DNA of 64,000 nucleotides from Dokdonella_A sp963758365 (GTDB lineage Bacteria > Pseudomonadota > Gammaproteobacteria > Xanthomonadales > Rhodanobacteraceae). How positions within the stretch are numbered: position 1 is the stretch's first letter; every line of letters starts with the position of its first letter. The translations under genes were made by a program, and so were the position numbers. The notes beneath the pieces were generated by a model. That model did no database searches. It was given only the letters and a program-made list of their open reading frames with translations, and was not told the origin of the DNA. Location of the stretch: NCBI GenBank assembly GCA_963758365.1, contig CAVWVB010000001.1, positions 2,914,001 through 2,978,000 of the forward strand, given 5' to 3'. Positions 25,922 through 33,658 of this stretch are shown one piece after another.

Positions 25922-26091
25922 GAGTCCGCCCTCCGTCGAGAGCGGACATGATCAATGCCCTCGCGCATCGCCTCGATCGCCCGCAAGCGCGTCGGCGCGT
26001 AGGAATTCTTCGCGGCGAGCCGATGGCAATCGGCGCGTGCCGCGAACCGCCCGCCGGCAGTAGCATCGCGCTTTCGATCCCGATCCAGGCG

Positions 26092-27156
26092 ATGCGCAAG
26101 TTCATCCACGTCGACATGGATGCGTTCTATGCATCCGTCGAGCAGCGCGACGATCCGGCCCTGCGCGGTCGCCCGGTCGTGGTCGCGTGGCGCGGCGCGC
26201 GCTCGGTGGTGTGCGCAGCGAGCTACGAGGCGAGGCATTTCGGCGTGCGCTCGGCGATGCCGGCAGCGCGTGCCGAGCGGCTGTGTCCGGATGCCGTGTT
26301 CGTGGCCCCCGACTTCACGCGCTACCGGGCCGTTTCGCAACAGGTGCGCGCGATCCTGTTGCGGCATACGGATCTGGTCGAGCCGCTCTCGCTCGACGAA
26401 GCCTACCTCGACGTGACCGAAGCGAAATCCGGTTTGAGTTCGGCGACCGCGATAGCGAAGCTGCTGCGCGCGCAGATCCGCGAGGAAACCGGACTCACCG
26501 CCTCGGCCGGCGTCGCACCCGCGAAGTTTCTCGCCAAGATCGCTTCCGACTGGCGCAAGCCCGATGGCCTGTTCGTGATCCGCCCCGCGGAGGTCGACGC
26601 GTTCCTGACTCCGCTGCCGGTATCGCGCATCCATGGTGTCGGCAAGGTAATGGACGGCAGACTCGCGGCGCTGGGTATCCGCACGGTCGGTGCGCTGCGT
26701 GCAGCGGACCCGCAGGCGCTCGAAGCACGCTTTGGCCGCTACGGCCGACGCCTTTCCGAACTCGCTCACGGCATCGATCGTGGCGAAGTGAGGCCGGACC
26801 GGCCGACGCAGTCGATCTCGGCCGAGGACACGTTCGCACACGACGCGCCGCTGTCGGCGATCGAGCCGATGATCCGCGAACTCGCCGCGAAGACCTGGGC
26901 CGCCACGCGCCGCACCGAACGCGTGGGTCGCACCGTCGTGCTGAAGCTGAAGACGCGCGAATTCCGCATCCTGACCCGCAGCCGCACGCCCGAGGCACCG
27001 CCACGCTCGGTCGAGGAACTCACCGCGATCGCGATCGCGTTGCGCGACCAGGTCAACCTGCCGGTGGCGACCCTGTACCGGCTGGTCGGCGTCGGCCTTG
27101 CCAACTTCTTCGATCCCGACGATACGCCGCAGCAGCCGGAGCTGTTCGAAAGCTGA
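26092..27156 (+). CDS. dinB: DNA polymerase IV (Y-family translesion polymerase)
   Basis: A 354-residue error-prone polymerase that extends mismatched or damaged primer ends. Marks: HVDMDAFYASVEQRD at the N-terminus (first catalytic Asp), PLSLDEAYLDVT near residue 100 (catalytic Asp-Glu), a helix-hairpin-helix thumb (IHGVGKVMDGRLAALGI), and the little-finger domain (about 230-340). The C-terminal QQPELF resembles the beta-clamp-binding motif. The ATG at 26092 opens directly into the conserved start. Convergent with the gamma-carbonic anhydrase gene (9 bases between stops). No LexA box was seen by eye. Confidence 0.95.
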   Translation: MRKFIHVDMDAFYASVEQRDDPALRGRPVVVAWRGARSVVCAASYEARHFGVRSAMPAARAERLCPDAVFVAPDFTRYRAVSQQVRAILLRHTDLVEPLSLDEAYLDVTEAKSGLSSATAIAKLLRAQIREETGLTASAGVAPAKFLAKIASDWRKPDGLFVIRPAEVDAFLTPLPVSRIHGVGKVMDGRLAALGIRTVGALRAADPQALEARFGRYGRRLSELAHGIDRGEVRPDRPTQSISAEDTFAHDAPLSAIEPMIRELAAKTWAATRRTERVGRTVVLKLKTREFRILTRSRTPEAPPRSVEELTAIAIALRDQVNLPVATLYRLVGVGLANFFDPDDTPQQPELFES

Positions 27157-27165
27157 GCCCTGGCC

Positions 27166-27756
27166 TCAGGCGCGCATCGCGCGGCGATCGTATTCGCGCG
27201 CGAACTTCACGCCCAGCGGCGGCCGCAACGTGCGGTAATGGACCTGCAGCGAGACGTACTGACGCGCAACGTAGTGGATGCGCCGAATCTCCTCGGGCGA
27301 CAGCGTGCGCACGCAGCGCGCCGGATTGCCGACCCACAGTTCGCCCTCGCCGACGACCTTGCCCTGGGTCACGATCGCACCCGCGCCGATCATGCTGTGC
27401 CGCTTCACCAGCACGCCGTCGAGCACGACCGCGTTCATGCCGATCACACACGCATCCTGGACCGTGCAGCCGTGCAATACCGCACCGTGACCGACGCTGA
27501 CCTCGTCGCCGACGTTGAGCGCGAAACCGCCGAGCGTGTACTGCATGTCGTGAGTCACGTGCAGGAGCGCGCCGTCCTGGATGTTCGTACGCGCGCCGAT
27601 GCGGATCGAGTGGACGTCGGCACGCACGACCGCACCGGGCCAGACCGAACTCTCCTCGCCGATGCTCGCACGGCCGATCACCGTTGCGGCCATGTCGATG
27701 TAGGCGAGCGGCGAGATCTGCGGTGTGAACTGGTCGAACTGGCGGATGCTGTGCAT
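27166..27756 (-). CDS. Gamma-carbonic anhydrase family (hexapeptide-repeat) protein
   Basis: A 196-residue left-handed beta-helix protein. The hexapeptide repeats run from about residue 15 to 145 (WPGAVVRADVHSIRIG, IQDGALLHVTHD, VSVGHGAVLHGC). They contain histidines at the spacing used for metal in gamma-carbonic anhydrases and YrdA/PaaY proteins. A C-terminal helical tail follows. GGAGG precedes the ATG at 27756. Carbonic anhydrase activity is not proven for many of these proteins; a CoA-ester or other hydrolase role is possible. Confidence 0.85.
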   Translation of the reverse strand: MHSIRQFDQFTPQISPLAYIDMAATVIGRASIGEESSVWPGAVVRADVHSIRIGARTNIQDGALLHVTHDMQYTLGGFALNVGDEVSVGHGAVLHGCTVQDACVIGMNAVVLDGVLVKRHSMIGAGAIVTQGKVVGEGELWVGNPARCVRTLSPEEIRRIHYVARQYVSLQVHYRTLRPPLGVKFAREYDRRAMRA

Positions 27757-27845
27757 GAGCGGCCTCCTGCCCGCGCATTGCGCGCCAGTTCGGCTGAATG
27801 CAAGCGTAAAGCGAGCGCGGGCAGGCGGCCGGTCGATGCCTGGTC

Positions 27846-28799
27846 TCAGCGACCGCACGGCGCGGCGCGCAGCGCAGCGGCGGGCACCCGCGTGATCGGC
27901 GTCACACGGCGTGCCGGCGCGCGGCTGCCGCGCAATGTCAGGGCGACGCCGCCGATCGCAAGCAAGCCGCCCGCGATCGCGAGCGCGCCCATGGTCTGAC
28001 CCAGCCACAGCCAGGCGATCACGCCGGCCAGCAGCGGCTGCAGATACAGAAAGCTCGAGACGCTGGCGGCTGATGCGCGCGACAGCGCCCAGTTCCACGC
28101 GAAGTACCCGAGTATCGTCGGCGCGACCGCGAGATACACCACGCCCGCGAGGTGCGGTACCGAAACCAGGGCGAGCTTGCCCGGCAGGTGCGGCGCGAAC
28201 GGCAGCAGACCGATGGTTCCGAAGAAGATGCTCAGGGTCGTGAACCCGAGCGGCGTCGTGCGCGCGAGCAGCGGTTTCTGCCAGACGAAGTAGATGCTGG
28301 TCACCAGCACCGAGACCAGCACCAGCAAGGCGAGCGGCTCGAAGCGCACACGATGACCGCTGCCGAACACGACGAGAATCGCCCCCGCGAGCGCAACCGC
28401 GAGACCGGCGACCATGCGTGCGCAGACGACTTCGCCCAGCCGCAGCGCGGCGAGCGCCGCGGTGACCCCGGGCACGAGCGTGATGATCACGGCCGCGGCA
28501 CCGGCCGGCACGCGCGTCATCGCATAGCCGAGACTGAGCTGATAGACGGTCAGGCCGAGCAGGCTGAGCACCGCGACGGCCGGCCAGTCACGGCGCGGCG
28601 GCAGTACGATCGCACGCGACGCCACCGGCACCGCGAGGATCAGCGAAGCGATGCCGAAGCGGAGCAGCGCGAGTTCAGCCGGCGAGAACGCGCGCAGTCC
28701 GTAACTGATCGCCGGGAACGCCGACGACCACAGCAGGATGGTCAGGGCGGCCGCGACCAGGGGCAGGGCGGTCATCGAAGCACGCAAGCGGACGTTCAT
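27846..28799 (-). CDS. EamA-family (DMT) transporter
   Basis: A 317-residue inner-membrane transporter with two EamA repeats of about five helices each (repeat 1 about 10-140, repeat 2 about 155-290). Typical features are ILLWSSAFPAISYGLRAFSP at the start and YFAWNWALSRASAASVSSF in the second repeat. Members export amino acids, drugs or metabolites; the substrate here is unknown. AGGGAG lies 8 bases before the ATG at 28799. A small open frame ends 16 bases upstream on the same strand, and a LysR regulator is divergent beyond that, so LysR control is likely. Confidence 0.88.
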   Translation of the reverse strand: MNVRLRASMTALPLVAAALTILLWSSAFPAISYGLRAFSPAELALLRFGIASLILAVPVASRAIVLPPRRDWPAVAVLSLLGLTVYQLSLGYAMTRVPAGAAAVIITLVPGVTAALAALRLGEVVCARMVAGLAVALAGAILVVFGSGHRVRFEPLALLVLVSVLVTSIYFVWQKPLLARTTPLGFTTLSIFFGTIGLLPFAPHLPGKLALVSVPHLAGVVYLAVAPTILGYFAWNWALSRASAASVSSFLYLQPLLAGVIAWLWLGQTMGALAIAGGLLAIGGVALTLRGSRAPARRVTPITRVPAAALRAAPCGR

Positions 28800-28815
28800 G
28801 GCGATCGCTCCCTGG

Positions 28816-29028
28816 TTACCAGTGGACATGTCCGTTCGCCGAAGGCGCGGACGCCGGCGCACCCTGCGCCGCATGTCTGGGCCGGGGCCGCGCGGGCTCA
28901 TGCGCGCGGCGCGCACCGGCGCCGTCGCTCTCCCGTGCATCGGCGTGGCCGGACCACCGGATCGGGCGCACCGGAAAGCCGTGCAGACCCAGCAGGCCGC
29001 TCGCCAAGCTGTTCAATTCTTTCAACAT
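28816..29028 (-). CDS. Candidate 70-residue leader gene before the EamA transporter
   Basis: Begins MLKELNSLASGLLGLHGFPV, an amphipathic, gene-like N-terminus, after AGAGGAG at good spacing from the ATG at 29028. The rest is Arg/Ala/Pro-rich and ends before the EamA start with a 16-base gap. No family recognised. The strong ribosome-binding site and position as first gene downstream of the LysR-EamA divergent promoter support expression; the low-complexity tail argues for caution. It may instead be a short leader peptide or a non-coding 5' region. Confidence 0.45.
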   Translation of the reverse strand: MLKELNSLASGLLGLHGFPVRPIRWSGHADARESDGAGARRAHEPARPRPRHAAQGAPASAPSANGHVHW

Positions 29029-29055
29029 GACACATGCTCCTCTGCTTGCAGTTGA

Positions 29056-29096
29056 TTGACGATGGCGCAACAATAAGCCGCTTTCTGTAGGGAAAG
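29056..29096. promoter_or_regulatory. Candidate LysR operator sites
   Basis: TTGACGATGGCGCAA (29056-29070) has TTG/CAA arms, and CTTTCTGTAGGGAAAG (29081-29096) is an interrupted inverted repeat of the T-N11-A type. Both lie in the relatively AT-rich space between the divergent LysR gene and the EamA transcript, where a LysR regulator usually binds. Confidence 0.4.
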
Positions 29097-29136
29097 TAGC
29101 GACAAGTTTGATAGCCTGACTTGAGGAATATTGAAA

Positions 29137-30087
29137 ATGGAACGCCCACCCCTGAATGCGCTTCAGATCTTCGTCAGCGCCGCGCGCGCGCAGAACATGA
29201 CCCGCGCCGCCGAGCGCCTGCATCTGACCGTCAGTGCGCTCAGCCATCAGGTGCGTACGCTCGAACAGCGTCTCGGCTGCACCCTGTTCGTGCGCGGTCC
29301 GCGCGGGCTCAAGCTCACGGCCGAAGGGGCGATGCTGCTGCAGCGCGTCGCGCCGCCACTCGACGCGATCGATGCCGCGCTGCAGCCGCTGTGCGGACGT
29401 CGCGACTGCGTGCTCAGCCTGAGCGCGCTGCCGTCGCTCGCGTCGAGCTGGCTGGTGCCGCGCCTGCCGCGCTTCGTCGCCCAGCATCCGGATTTCGAAT
29501 TCAACCTCGATTCCTCGATCGAGCGCGTCGACTTCGCCGACGGGCGCTTCGATGGCGCGCTGCGCTACGGCCCGGGCACCTGGGACGGCGTCACCAGCGA
29601 ACTGCTGTTCGAGGAGTGGCTGACGCCGGTCGTCAGCGCGAGCCTGCTCAAGGGGCGCAGGCGCCCTCGCCTCGACCAGCTCGGCGACTGGCCACTGCTG
29701 TGTCCGGACGATCCGTGGCCGCGCTGGTTCGAACTGTTCGGCGGCAAGGAACCCGCGCGCTACGTCGCCACGTTCAGCGATTCGGAGACCCTGCAGCGCG
29801 CGACCGTCGAAGGCATGGGGGTGTCACTCGGCCGCGCCACGCTGACCCGTCCGCTGATCGAAAGCGGCCATCTGGTCGCGCTGTTTACCGAACGCATGCG
29901 GGCACGCTATGCGCACTATCTCGTATACCCGCAGCGCTCGCTGCAGCACACGGGCTTCCAGGCATTTCGCAGCTGGCTGCTCGGCGAGGCCGCGGCATTC
30001 CGTGCGAGCGCCGAGGGTGCGGCCCCGAAGCGGACTGCTCGCGGAGCCCAGGCACGATCCGGGAGCGGCGTGTCGCAGCCGGCCTGA
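29137..30087 (+). CDS. LysR-family transcriptional regulator
   Basis: A 316-residue regulator. The N-terminal winged helix-turn-helix (about 5-65) reads LNALQIFVSAARAQNMTRAAERL, then SALSHQVRTLEQRLGCTLF. The effector-binding domain covers about 90-295. The pattern resembles the GcvA-like subgroup (RYGPGTWDGV and WPLLCPDDPWPRWFELF). The start is ATG 29137; a TTG two codons earlier is as plausible. It is divergent from the small gene and the EamA exporter, its most likely targets. The effector is unknown. Confidence 0.9.
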   Translation: MERPPLNALQIFVSAARAQNMTRAAERLHLTVSALSHQVRTLEQRLGCTLFVRGPRGLKLTAEGAMLLQRVAPPLDAIDAALQPLCGRRDCVLSLSALPSLASSWLVPRLPRFVAQHPDFEFNLDSSIERVDFADGRFDGALRYGPGTWDGVTSELLFEEWLTPVVSASLLKGRRRPRLDQLGDWPLLCPDDPWPRWFELFGGKEPARYVATFSDSETLQRATVEGMGVSLGRATLTRPLIESGHLVALFTERMRARYAHYLVYPQRSLQHTGFQAFRSWLLGEAAAFRASAEGAAPKRTARGAQARSGSGVSQPA

Positions 30088-30117
30088 GATGCGCCGAGCG
30101 GTGCGTTCGATCGCGGG

Positions 30118-31077
30118 TCAGGACGCGCAGAGCGCCTTCGTCCTGGTTGCGTCGCCGCGCAGGTTGCTGTCGAGGTAGTAGTCGAGCAGGGAACGCGCAA
30201 GATCGCGGTCGTGCACGGGAATCAGACTGGCCGCATCGCGCATCCAGCCATCGACACAAACCTGCTTCGGCTGCGCCGTCGCCGCACAGGCGAGCAGCCG
30301 GTCGAATGCGCGCCGATAGACCGTGAATCCGGCTCGCGGCATCGGTGCGCCGTGACCGGGAAACAGACGATCGAAATCGACGCGATCGAGATCGGCGAGC
30401 GCGGCCTTCCAGCGCGCCGCGCACGCGGTATCCAACAACGGCGCGGGAAGAGTCACCAGATCGCCCGCGGCAAGCACGCGGCTGGCCGGATCGAACAGCC
30501 AGACGTCGCCCGCGGTGACCGCATTTCGTTCGAGACCGATCCGCAGCGACCGGCCCGCGAGGCTGCGCGGACCCGACCCGGTCACCGCCTCGTCGGGATA
30601 CAGCGCGGCGCCTGCATCGATCAGGGCCAGCTCGTCGCGATACGACGAGCGCGCGGCCGCATCGCCGCCCGGCTTTGCGAGCATCGCCTGCAGCTGGCCG
30701 CGGTACTCGGCGAGGAAGCCGTGCATCGCATCCTCGATCGCGCGGCTCGCGTAGACACGCACGCCGGGATACGCGGCGCGGATACGCGCATTGCCACCGA
30801 CGTGATCGAGGTGCCAGTGGCTGTTGACGACCACGGCTACCGGCATTGCGCGCTGCTTCGCGTAGTCGATGATCTGCTGCGCATGCTGCGCGTGGCGACC
30901 GGTGTCGAATACGATCAAGCCGTCCTTGCCGTCGAGAATCAGCGTGTTGCCGTCCGGCTGCGTCCCCGCGACGAACGTGCCTGGCAACCAGTGCACGCCG
31001 TGCGCGAGTGCGCGCACGGCAGGCGCGGCCGGGGCGGCCGCGAGCGCGGCGAGCATCGTGAGGGTTGCGGCGATCAT
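30118..31077 (-). CDS. Exported metallo-beta-lactamase-fold hydrolase
   Basis: A 319-residue MBL-fold enzyme with a signal peptide (about 1-18). The dinuclear metal motif HWHLDH (87-92) is complete. A later FPGHGAPMP supplies another ligand, and AGDLVTLPAPL sits where the bridging aspartate is expected. Three or four cysteines in the C-terminal part may form disulfides. The substrate is unknown; relatives include quinoprotein-relay SoxH-like and lactonase-like proteins rather than true beta-lactamases. Divergent from the GST gene at 31236. Confidence 0.85.
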   Translation of the reverse strand: MIAATLTMLAALAAAPAAPAVRALAHGVHWLPGTFVAGTQPDGNTLILDGKDGLIVFDTGRHAQHAQQIIDYAKQRAMPVAVVVNSHWHLDHVGGNARIRAAYPGVRVYASRAIEDAMHGFLAEYRGQLQAMLAKPGGDAAARSSYRDELALIDAGAALYPDEAVTGSGPRSLAGRSLRIGLERNAVTAGDVWLFDPASRVLAAGDLVTLPAPLLDTACAARWKAALADLDRVDFDRLFPGHGAPMPRAGFTVYRRAFDRLLACAATAQPKQVCVDGWMRDAASLIPVHDRDLARSLLDYYLDSNLRGDATRTKALCAS

Positions 31078-31235
31078 CAGCGCGCCTCCGCGGCAGGATG
31101 TCCCACGCTCGCACGCGGCGCGCCCGCATACATCGGCCGGACGTCATGATCCGCAGGATCAGGGCGACCGCGTACCATGCGCAATCCGGTTGCCGCACGG
31201 ACGGCTCGCTGCGACCGCTGTCCGCGGAGCCTCGC

Positions 31236-31910
31236 ATGATCGTCGTCCATCACCTCAACAACTCGCGCTCGCAGCGTGTGCTCTGGCTGCTCGAGGAACT
31301 CGAACTGCGGTACGAGATCGTGCGCTACGAGCGCGATCGGCAGACGCTGCTCGCGCCCGAGTCCCTGCGCCGTGTCCACCCGCTCGGCAAGGCGCCGGTC
31401 GTCGTCGACGGCGCGCGCGTGCTGGCCGAATCCGGCGCGATCATCGAATACCTCGCCGACCGCGCCGGCGACGGTCGTCTCGCGCCGCCCCCCGGCACGC
31501 CCGAACGCCTGCGTTACGTCTACTGGCTGCACTATGCCGAGGGTTCGGCGATGCCGCCGCTGCTGCTGCGCCTCGTGTTTGATCGCGTCGCCAGCGCGAA
31601 CGCGCCGTTCTTCGTCAGGCCGATCGCGCGCGCGATCGCGCGCAAGGTCGATCGCGGTTTCATCGCACCGCAGCTCAGGCTGCACTTCGATTACATGGAA
31701 GGCGAGCTCGCCCGCAGCACATGGTTTGCCGGCGATGCATTCAGCGCGGCCGACATCCAGATGAGTTTTCCGCTCGAGGCCGCGAGCGCGCGTGATGGCC
31801 TCGATGCGAGCCGACCGCACATGTGGGCGTGGCTGCAGCGCATCCACGCGCGACCGGCGTACCGGCGCGCGCTCGAACGCGGCGGTGCCTACGCTGTCGC
31901 TGGCGGCTGA
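31236..31910 (+). CDS. Glutathione S-transferase family protein
   Basis: A 224-residue GST. N-terminal thioredoxin fold with VHHLNNSRSQRVLWLLEEL (catalytic-serine region), the cis-proline loop LGKAPVVVDG, and ESGAIIEYLADR for glutathione binding. The C-terminal helices (about 90-215) include FAGDAFSAADIQMSFPLE. GGAG precedes the ATG. The last 22 bases overlap the 3' end of the converging membrane-protein gene (31889-33658). The two GSTs in this window are different types, not a duplicated pair. Confidence 0.88.
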   Translation: MIVVHHLNNSRSQRVLWLLEELELRYEIVRYERDRQTLLAPESLRRVHPLGKAPVVVDGARVLAESGAIIEYLADRAGDGRLAPPPGTPERLRYVYWLHYAEGSAMPPLLLRLVFDRVASANAPFFVRPIARAIARKVDRGFIAPQLRLHFDYMEGELARSTWFAGDAFSAADIQMSFPLEAASARDGLDASRPHMWAWLQRIHARPAYRRALERGGAYAVAGG

Positions 31911-33658
31911 GAGGCCGCAAGCGGCGAGTCGATTGCACGCACGCCCCGCCGCTCGAGCCACCACAGCACGCCAACGACCGCGAGCCAGCCGATGAAGAAC
32001 GGCCAGCGCGGCAGCGGCACCTCGCGCGTCGCGGTCGCGCGCGCGCCGGCACCGGAAACCAGTGCACGCGTGGCGCGCGCGTCTGCGCCGGCCGCGAGCG
32101 CAGCGGCCGCACCGGCGTCGCGCACGTAGAACGGCCAGCGCATGCCACCGGAAACGAGCGTGTGCCAGCCCGCTTCGGCCGGCCAGTATCCCGCGCATGC
32201 GGGACCCGCGTGCGCTGCGGCCGGATCGACGATCAGTGCGATCGGCTTGCCTCCGGGTGCCTCCACACGATCGCGGTCGCCGACCCCACACAGCACCGCG
32301 CGCTGGTCGACCCACGCGTCCGACGGCAGGCTCGGACCCGGCATGCCGCGTGCGCGCGCGAGCGTGGTCGTCACTTCGCCCCACAGCGTCGCGTAGCGCG
32401 CAGACGCGCCCGCGAGTTCGAGGCGCCAGCTGTCGGCGAGCCACCACAACGCGACACGACCCTGCCCCTCGGCACGCCACAGCGCGAGCGGCGTGGCATC
32501 GTCGGCGCGCAGCAGGGGCGCGGCATCCGGCGCATCGACCATGAGTGGAAAGCGCGTGAATCCGGGCGCGGCGTCGGCGAGGTCGAGCACGCGCGTCAAC
32601 GAGATCGACGGTCCGGCATCGCCACGCGCGATTCCGAAACCGAGCGCGCGCCAGTCCTCCAGGACTGCGGACGGCACGGGTCCGGTCACCCGCAGCAGCA
32701 GGCCGAGTCCGTCGTGCACCGCGTCGACGAGGGCCTCCTTGCGCGCGCGATCGAGCGCGCTCCAGGCGCGATCGTCGATGATCGCGACATCCGCTTCACG
32801 CAGCGCGGCGGCATCGACGCGCGCATCGCCCTCGGTCAACGCGATGCCCTTGCTCAGCGCGAGTTGGCTGTCCAGTTGCATGCCCGCATCCACGACCCAG
32901 CGTCGCAGGTATTTCAGTTCCGGATCCGGTGCGCCCGCGAGCAGCAGCACGCGCAGCGGCGAGCCCGCACGGGCGGCGAGCGGAACCGCGAGATCCTCGA
33001 CGGCACGGCCTGCGCCATCGCGCACGCGCAACCGGAACAGCGCGGGGCCTGCGGCGCGGGCCGGCGCCGCGAACGCGAAGCGACCCTGTGCATCGAGCGC
33101 CGCGTCCGCGACCATCGCGGCGGACGGGTCGCGCAGTTCGATGCGCCCGCCGGACACATCGGCGACACGGCCGCCGACACGCCACATGCTGCCCGCGATC
33201 ACCGCCGACGGCAGCGCCAGTTCGACGACTCCGCGCGGCAGCGGCGCCGCGTCGAACGCGGCGACCAGACCGCGCGCGGCATCGCGGTCGCGCACGGGAA
33301 GGCCGCCGCCGACGATGCGCAGGCGCCGTACCTCGGGATGCCGACGCAGCGCGGTGCCGAGGTCGGGCACACGCTCCGCGCGGCCGGCCGCAGCGACGCC
33401 GGGCAATGCGACGAGCGCGGCCGTCGCAGGCAGCGCATCGCGCTGGGCGACGCTGATGCCGGGAGTCAGCACGGCCATTTCGGCTGCAGCGAACTCCTCG
33501 CGCGTGGCCGGAGGAAACAGGCACAGCCACAGCAGCAGCGCGGCCAGGCCCTGCAGCGCGATGCGCGCGACGCGATGCGGCGCGCCGTGGTGCCGGCTGC
33601 GCAGGCCACCGAGCAGCAGCGCGGATGCGAGCAGCAATGCAATCAGCGCGGCATTCAT
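31889..33658 (-). CDS. Membrane protein, last gene of the MoxR operon
   Basis: A 589-residue protein with two N-terminal hydrophobic helices (about 3-16 and 31-48) and one near the C-terminus (about 555-572). The middle part resembles the glutamine-amidotransferase-like region found in large BatA-type membrane proteins (RVLLLAGAPDPELKYLRRWV, DVAIIDDRAW, GQGRVALWWLADSWRLEL). Catalytic residues of an amidotransferase are not evident. Its ATG overlaps the stop of the DUF4175-like gene by 4 bases (ATGA), so it is the last coupled gene of the operon. Role unknown; it likely sits in the same envelope complex. Confidence 0.7.
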   Translation of the reverse strand: MNAALIALLLASALLLGGLRSRHHGAPHRVARIALQGLAALLLWLCLFPPATREEFAAAEMAVLTPGISVAQRDALPATAALVALPGVAAAGRAERVPDLGTALRRHPEVRRLRIVGGGLPVRDRDAARGLVAAFDAAPLPRGVVELALPSAVIAGSMWRVGGRVADVSGGRIELRDPSAAMVADAALDAQGRFAFAAPARAAGPALFRLRVRDGAGRAVEDLAVPLAARAGSPLRVLLLAGAPDPELKYLRRWVVDAGMQLDSQLALSKGIALTEGDARVDAAALREADVAIIDDRAWSALDRARKEALVDAVHDGLGLLLRVTGPVPSAVLEDWRALGFGIARGDAGPSISLTRVLDLADAAPGFTRFPLMVDAPDAAPLLRADDATPLALWRAEGQGRVALWWLADSWRLELAGASARYATLWGEVTTTLARARGMPGPSLPSDAWVDQRAVLCGVGDRDRVEAPGGKPIALIVDPAAAHAGPACAGYWPAEAGWHTLVSGGMRWPFYVRDAGAAAALAAGADARATRALVSGAGARATATREVPLPRWPFFIGWLAVVGVLWWLERRGVRAIDSPLAASQPPATA

